Program-made: the position numbers and the translations under genes
The notes under the pieces: generated by a model
What the model was told of the DNA's origin: nothing
The model's input: the letters and a program-made list of their open reading frames with translations, nothing else
Database searches by the model: none
Shown: positions 60,422 to 64,000 of the stretch, piece by piece
How the letters are laid out: every line of letters starts with the position of its first letter
How positions within the stretch are numbered: position 1 is the first letter of the stretch
Assembly (NCBI RefSeq): GCF_052055485.1
Contig: NZ_CP197171.1
Coordinates: forward strand, 1,674,001-1,738,000
From: Amphibacillus sp052055485
GTDB lineage: Bacteria; Bacillota; Bacilli; Bacillales; Amphibacillaceae
Direction: 5' to 3'
DNA: 64,000 nt

Positions 60422-60551
60422 AACTATTAATTTCATAGTTTAATGCTTGTTCTTCAATCTTAACATCCATATCAGCATCATCTTGTAAGACTCCGATTAA
60501 GCCAAAAGCAATAATCAAAAGTAAAAACAAAACTATTAATCCTTTTCTCAC
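60420..60551 (-). CDS. Small single-helix membrane protein, 43 aa
   Basis: GTG start 8 nt after GGGGG (forward CCCCC at 60560-60564). The peptide has two basic residues (MRK), a hydrophobic helix (GLIVLFLLLIIAFGLIGVL, residues 4-22) and an acidic tail (QDDADMDVKIEEQALNYEINS as two parts). Stop overlaps the shared terminator. The sharp basic-hydrophobic-acidic layout, ribosome site and terminator suggest a real gene. No known family recognised. Confidence 0.65.
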   Translation of the reverse strand: MRKGLIVLFLLLIIAFGLIGVLQDDADMDVKIEEQALNYEINS

Positions 60552-60652
60552 TAGTCTTTCCCCCTGCATATTTGTCAAACCACTCCATATTGTATATCAT
60601 ATTAATCAATTAGAAAAGTACTAAGTATTGGTATTTTGAAAGGAAGTTAAAC

Positions 60653-61201
60653 ATGGTAGAATTTGAAACAGCAAAAGTGATAGAAATCACATCAATGGGT
60701 GAAGGAACTCGAGTTTGTTTAGATCTAATTGATGAGTTAGATCCATTAGAGGGTGTTCTAATTGGTAACACTGGATCAGGCTATTTAATGGCTGTATCGG
60801 AAAATCGATCAACAGATACTTATCCTCCACGTCCGTTTCGGATTAATGCTGGTGCTTATCATCATTATGTCTTGTTAGATGAAGAGAAAACAGACTATTT
60901 AGCAGAAATGAGGCCGGGAATGAAAATTCCTGTTTGGAAGGATAATAATATGCGTCTTGTGCCTATTGGCCGCGTAAAAATGGAAAAGAGATCGTTTATC
61001 CGAATTGTCTGTCAAGAGCTAAAGACAAATCAAGAAATATCTGTAACAGTCCAAGAGGCTGATAGTGTTCACTTATTGGGCGCAGATCAAACGGCAAAAT
61101 CAGCTATCAGTTTGACAATTGGTGATGAACTTATCTGTTATCCAGATGAACCAGGCCGTCATTTAGGCGAAAAAATTATTGAAGAAATTACGGAAAAATA
61201 A
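60653..61201 (+). CDS. Half-length 3-dehydroquinate synthase II-like protein
   Basis: 182 residues matching only the C-terminal half of the archaeal-type dehydroquinate synthase (DHQS-II, PF01959, about 330-380 residues). Seen: AKVIEITSMGEGTRVCLDL (family: GMGDRVCVDT), PLEGVLIGNTGSGYLMAVSE, RPFRINAGAYHHYVLL (family RPFRVNAGPVHAYV), GRVKMEKRSFIRI and GRHLGEKIIEEITEK at the end. The N-terminal barrel with the catalytic Lys is missing, and upstream DNA does not encode it. A good ribosome site (GAAAGGAAG) and intact frame show it is expressed as is. Location next to the T-box-controlled trp operon suggests a link to aromatic metabolism; function unknown. Confidence 0.78.
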   Translation: MVEFETAKVIEITSMGEGTRVCLDLIDELDPLEGVLIGNTGSGYLMAVSENRSTDTYPPRPFRINAGAYHHYVLLDEEKTDYLAEMRPGMKIPVWKDNNMRLVPIGRVKMEKRSFIRIVCQELKTNQEISVTVQEADSVHLLGADQTAKSAISLTIGDELICYPDEPGRHLGEKIIEEITEK

Positions 61202-61324
61202 TGAATGTTAGAAAATTCACCGCAGATTGGCGAATTATTTGTATTTACGAAAAGTTGTTTGTTGCTTAGAGAAGTTACAGGTATTGATCATAATATAATT
61301 GCTGGTTGATAAAAAGTATCACGG

Positions 61325-61465
61325 CAATTACTCATCTTATTGAAAAGATTTGAGGTGTTGTTGGCATGACAATGTCTTGGGGTGCGATTACTCATCTCGC
61401 CAAACAGGTTTGGGACTGGGACTGCGGTTACTCGTCCCATCGTAGACATTTGTGATGACTCACCT
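61325..61465. repeat. R34-family units upstream of the trp leader
   Basis: Cores AATTACTCA (61326), GATTACTCA (61386), GGTTACTCG (61426) and GATGACTCA (61454), with GGGACTGGGACTGC before the third and TCCCATCG after it. Same family as 13821-14020 and 36419-36509. Confidence 0.7.
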
Positions 61466-61605
61466 CAACGAAAAAATTATACGTTAAAAACTCCTTACTG
61501 AACGAAGTTTCACTTTATAGAACGTAGCTTGGAAATTACGGGAGTTGTCCTGAAAGCTCTTATTAGGATTGATGACGGATTTTTCAGAAAATTTACTTAA
61601 TTGTG

Positions 61606-61634
61606 TTGACATCTGCTAATCAGCATACTATGAT
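61606..61634 (+). promoter_or_regulatory. trp operon promoter
   Basis: TTGACA (61606-61611), 17 bp, TATGAT (61629-61634): near-consensus sigma-A promoter. Transcription would begin about 61641, just before the first T-box. Confidence 0.88.
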
Positions 61635-61640
61635 AGTAAA

Positions 61641-61923
61641 CAACAAATAATCATTCTGCGTTGAAAAAGAGGAGTAGCTTATTTTTTTACGAAAGAGAGC
61701 TAGTGGTTGGTGTAAACTAGTGTAAAGAATTAAGTGAATGGGCTTTTGAGCAGTCAAACTAAACGGCTCTATGCTTAGTAAGCTTTGACGGAGGTTGTTT
61801 CACCGTTATCCAAGAAACAGCGATTAATCAGTTATTGATCCGATCGTTTAGTGAGCATATGATGCTAATCAAGGTGGTACCACGGGTTCTCTCGTCCTTT
61901 ATGGAATGAGAGAGCCCTTTTTT
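61641..61923 (+). promoter_or_regulatory. T-box riboswitch 1, Trp specifier
   Basis: T-box leader with GAAAGAGAGC near the start of stem I, specifier codon TGG at 61739-61741 in the usual GAATGGGC context, and T-box core AAGGTGGTACCACGG (61871-61885). Uncharged tRNA-Trp would favour the antiterminator over the terminator at 61884-61923. Confidence 0.9.
61884..61923 (+). terminator. T-box 1 terminator
   Basis: GGGTTCTCTC (61884-61893) pairs with GAGAGAGCCC (61908-61917, one GU), then T6. Confidence 0.9.
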
Positions 61924-62013
61924 GATGGAAAAAGTTATTCAACCACAAGTGCCTTTCAGCAGAGCTGAAAGATCACACCCATGTTATTTACCAATAAAAT
62001 AACCAAAATCGAT

Positions 62014-62264
62014 GATGTAAGAGGAGTAAGCTTTCCGATTTGTTATTAAAGAGAGCTGAGGTTGCTGAGAACTCAGTATAACAACGAAGCTGAATGGACT
62101 TACTAGAGCTTTTTTGAACATCACTAAGTAGGAAGAGCCGGTTTATCCCCGTGATCAGATCAAAGTGTAGAGAAAATATTCTCTAAAATGGTGGTGGTAC
62201 CGCGGTTTGTTAGTGCTGAAAAAAATCGTCCCCTAAATAGTTTAACGCTATTTAGGGGATTTTT
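62014..62264 (+). promoter_or_regulatory. T-box riboswitch 2, Trp specifier
   Basis: Second full leader: AAAGAGAGCTGAGG in stem I, specifier TGG at 62095-62097 (GAATGGAC), T-box core GGTGGTGGTACCGCGG (62190-62205). Both boxes read Trp, and the two act in series so transcription of trpE needs both to be read through. Confidence 0.9.
62229..62264 (+). terminator. T-box 2 terminator
   Basis: TCCCCTAAATAG (62229-62240) pairs perfectly with CTATTTAGGGGA (62248-62259), then T5. Confidence 0.92.
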
Positions 62265-62293
62265 AATATTTAAAAATAAGGGAGTGATCAACA

Positions 62294-63670
62294 TTGACTT
62301 ATCCATATCAAAAACGGGAGCTTAATGCAGATACGTTAACTCCGATTGCTGTCTTCAATCGATTGCAAGGGAAGAAGAAATTTATTTTAGAAAGCTCAAG
62401 TAACCATGAGGATAAAGGACGTTATTCTTTTATTGGCATGAATCCATTCAAGGAAATCATAGCAACAGATCAGAAAGTTGACGTTAAAATCGGTAATCGA
62501 ATCGAACGGATCGTCGGAAAGCCACTTGAAATTGTTAAGGAACATATTCCACATGTAGATTTAGATTTACCCTTTGCCTTTTACAGTGGTGCGGTTGGTT
62601 ATATCGGTTATGACATCATTCGTCAATATGAAGAGATTGGTGAGCGACTTGAGGATGAAATAAATATGCCTGATTTGCATTTGATGATTTATCAGGATTT
62701 GCTTATTTTTGATCATCAAAAACAGACGTTAACGATCATTGCAGTTGATCTGACAAAGTCGAGAAGTCTTTCGATATTAAATGAAGCTCTTGACCAGATC
62801 ACTGAGCAGCTTTTAACCAATCTGCAGGAAGACATTGAAGAAAATCACACCTTAGCTTTTGAGCCGTCAATCGATCAGGAGACGTTCATGAATAAGGTAA
62901 AAGAGGCAAAAAAATATATTGCTAATGGCGATATATTTCAAGTCGTTTTGTCACAACGCATGAAGGCAGACTTTGCTGGCGATCCTTTTTACTTTTATCG
63001 TCGGTTAAGAGTAACAAATCCATCACCCTATATGTATTATTTAGATTTTGGTGATTATCTTGTGCTTGGCGCTTCACCAGAAAGCTTAATTAAGGCAAAA
63101 GGGCAGCAATTAACGACCAATCCAATTGCTGGAACGCGACCACGTGGAGCAACAGCAGAAATCGATCAAAAGTTAGCCGAACAACTTTTGGCAGATCCCA
63201 AAGAATGTGCTGAGCATAAAATGCTGATTGATTTAAGCAGAAATGATTTAGGGCGTGTTTGCAAAAGTGGGACGATTCAAATACCTGAATATATGATCGT
63301 TGAACGCTATCAGCATGTGATGCATATTGTTTCTAAAGTGACTGGAGAACTAGAGGAACATGTGACAGCGATTGATGCACTGCTTTCCCTTTTACCTGCC
63401 GGGACGGTTTCAGGTGCACCAAAGGTTAAATCAATGCAGATCATTAATCAATTAGAAGATGTTAAGCGCGGGGTCTATGCGGGAGCAGTTGGTTATATCA
63501 ATATGAATGGTGACCTTGATCTCGCCATAGCGATTCGAACGATGGTGCTTAAAGACAAGCGAGCTTATGTTCAAGCAGGTGCTGGGATTGTTCATGATTC
63601 AGATCCAGCTAGTGAGTACCAAGAGACATTGAATAAAGCAAAAGCCTTGTTGGAGGTGGCGCAGAAATGA
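62294..63670 (+). CDS. trpE: Anthranilate synthase component I
   Basis: 458 residues; makes anthranilate from chorismate and ammonia. N-terminal Trp-binding element FILESSSN (about 31-38, the LLES site), chorismate-domain blocks GDIFQVVLSQRM, NPIAGTRPRGAT, IDLSRNDLGRVC, AGTVSGAPKVKSMQII and RGVYAGAVGY. TTG start after AAGGGAG. First gene of the trp operon behind two Trp T-boxes; its stop overlaps trpG by 4 bp. The ES-S element marks it as feedback-regulated TrpE rather than PabB. Confidence 0.95.
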   Translation: MTYPYQKRELNADTLTPIAVFNRLQGKKKFILESSSNHEDKGRYSFIGMNPFKEIIATDQKVDVKIGNRIERIVGKPLEIVKEHIPHVDLDLPFAFYSGAVGYIGYDIIRQYEEIGERLEDEINMPDLHLMIYQDLLIFDHQKQTLTIIAVDLTKSRSLSILNEALDQITEQLLTNLQEDIEENHTLAFEPSIDQETFMNKVKEAKKYIANGDIFQVVLSQRMKADFAGDPFYFYRRLRVTNPSPYMYYLDFGDYLVLGASPESLIKAKGQQLTTNPIAGTRPRGATAEIDQKLAEQLLADPKECAEHKMLIDLSRNDLGRVCKSGTIQIPEYMIVERYQHVMHIVSKVTGELEEHVTAIDALLSLLPAGTVSGAPKVKSMQIINQLEDVKRGVYAGAVGYINMNGDLDLAIAIRTMVLKDKRAYVQAGAGIVHDSDPASEYQETLNKAKALLEVAQK

Positions 63671-64000
63671 TTCTATTAATTGATAATCAGGGTTCATTTA
63701 CGTATAACTTATATCAATATTTAGGCGAATTAGGAGAAATCGTTCATGTGGTTAGAAACAATCAAATGACACTAACAGAGCTTAAACAGCTAGCCCCTGA
63801 AGCAATTGTCTTCGCTTCAGGTTCTGTGACACCGGAAGAGAGCGAATTTTGTTTGCAAATCATTAAAACTTTTGAACAGAAGATTCCGATTTTAGGGATT
63901 GGCTTCGGTCATCAATTGATTGGTAAAGCTTATGGGGCAACAATCTGTCAAGCCAAACAGATTAGGCATGCTAAGCAAGCAAAAATTAGCCATCAACAAG
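63667..64000 (+). CDS. trpG: Anthranilate synthase component II-like, catalytic Cys absent (partial)
   Basis: First 111 residues of a class I glutamine amidotransferase; the gene runs off the window. The start MILLIDNQGSFTYNLYQYLG and the pattern ILGxxxGHQLIGKAYG show it is the TrpG/PabA family. But the nucleophile elbow reads GIGFGHQ where GxCxGHQ is needed: codon 79 is GGC (Gly), not Cys. The oxyanion loop PGPG is also replaced (ASGSVTPEE), and the N-terminal DNYDS is DNQGS. Other parts (GHQ, overall frame) are intact, so it looks like a folded pseudo-glutaminase rather than a decayed gene. TrpE would then use free ammonia or borrow another PabA/TrpG. Confidence 0.88.
   Translation, partial: MILLIDNQGSFTYNLYQYLGELGEIVHVVRNNQMTLTELKQLAPEAIVFASGSVTPEESEFCLQIIKTFEQKIPILGIGFGHQLIGKAYGATICQAKQIRHAKQAKISHQQ

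Overview
The window is AT-rich chromosomal DNA from a low-GC Gram-positive bacterium, most likely a Bacillaceae member of the Amphibacillus / Halolactibacillus / Gracilibacillus type. This rests on AAGGAGG-type ribosome binding sites, frequent TTG/GTG starts, T-box leaders, class 2 (Firmicutes) GalT, an AraR-type GntR-LacI repressor, YesM/YesN-like two-component proteins and a B. subtilis-like gene set. The genus is inference. No rRNA, tRNA or CRISPR array was seen.

Layout. 1-1.4 kb: end of an arginine operon (argB', argD), then an array of 52-bp tandem repeats. 2.2-4.9 kb: metal resistance (P1B-4 efflux ATPase, SmtB/CzrA-like repressor, paired operators). 5.2-6.2 kb: YhdH/AcuI oxidoreductase. 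6.5-13.8 kb: L-arabinose region (araD, araA, araR, abfA), with araR split by a complete IS4-family element that left a 9-bp target duplication. 14-20.6 kb: sirtuin, YjbQ, RidA, an MFS exporter, HelD and a ZIP transporter. 21-23.7 kb: nagB-nagA-rpiR. 23.9-30.9 kb: MhqO-like dioxygenase, an RDD membrane protein with an apparent AUA start, a Cof phosphatase, a guanine-class riboswitch upstream of adenine deaminase, an XRE/membrane-protein pair with matched operators, and a MerR-ClbS/DfsB operon.

31-36.2 kb: a mannose-family PTS module with an RpiR regulator and a tyrosine phosphatase, flanked by 67-bp direct repeats. 36.7-42.7 kb: a ROK regulator facing a complete Leloir operon (galK-galE-galT-galM). 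43-50 kb: an AfuABC-like ABC importer with fused permease, a YesM/YesN-type sensor/regulator pair and NanE. 50.8-56.8 kb: a fructose-family PTS with a PRD activator, a GatZ/KbaZ-like protein, and transposon and transketolase relics. 57-60.6 kb: HAD phosphatase, GH1 glucosidase, LysM-3D cell-wall protein and a 43-residue membrane peptide. 60.6-64 kb: a half-length archaeal-type dehydroquinate synthase, tandem Trp T-boxes, trpE and a trpG whose catalytic cysteine is replaced.

How the genes work together. Most of the window serves plant or host glycan use: AbfA releases arabinose for AraA/AraD (araB is not in the window), the gal operon takes galactose to glucose-1-phosphate, and the PTS systems and GH1 enzyme handle phosphorylated sugars. 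NanE would turn ManNAc-6-P into GlcNAc-6-P, which NagA and NagB, 28 kb away, convert to fructose-6-P. The most unusual items are the cysteine-less TrpG, the truncated DHQS-II, two membrane-protein genes whose family-conserved N-termini extend past the first ATG to AUA and AUC/AUU codons, and several families of intergenic repeats.
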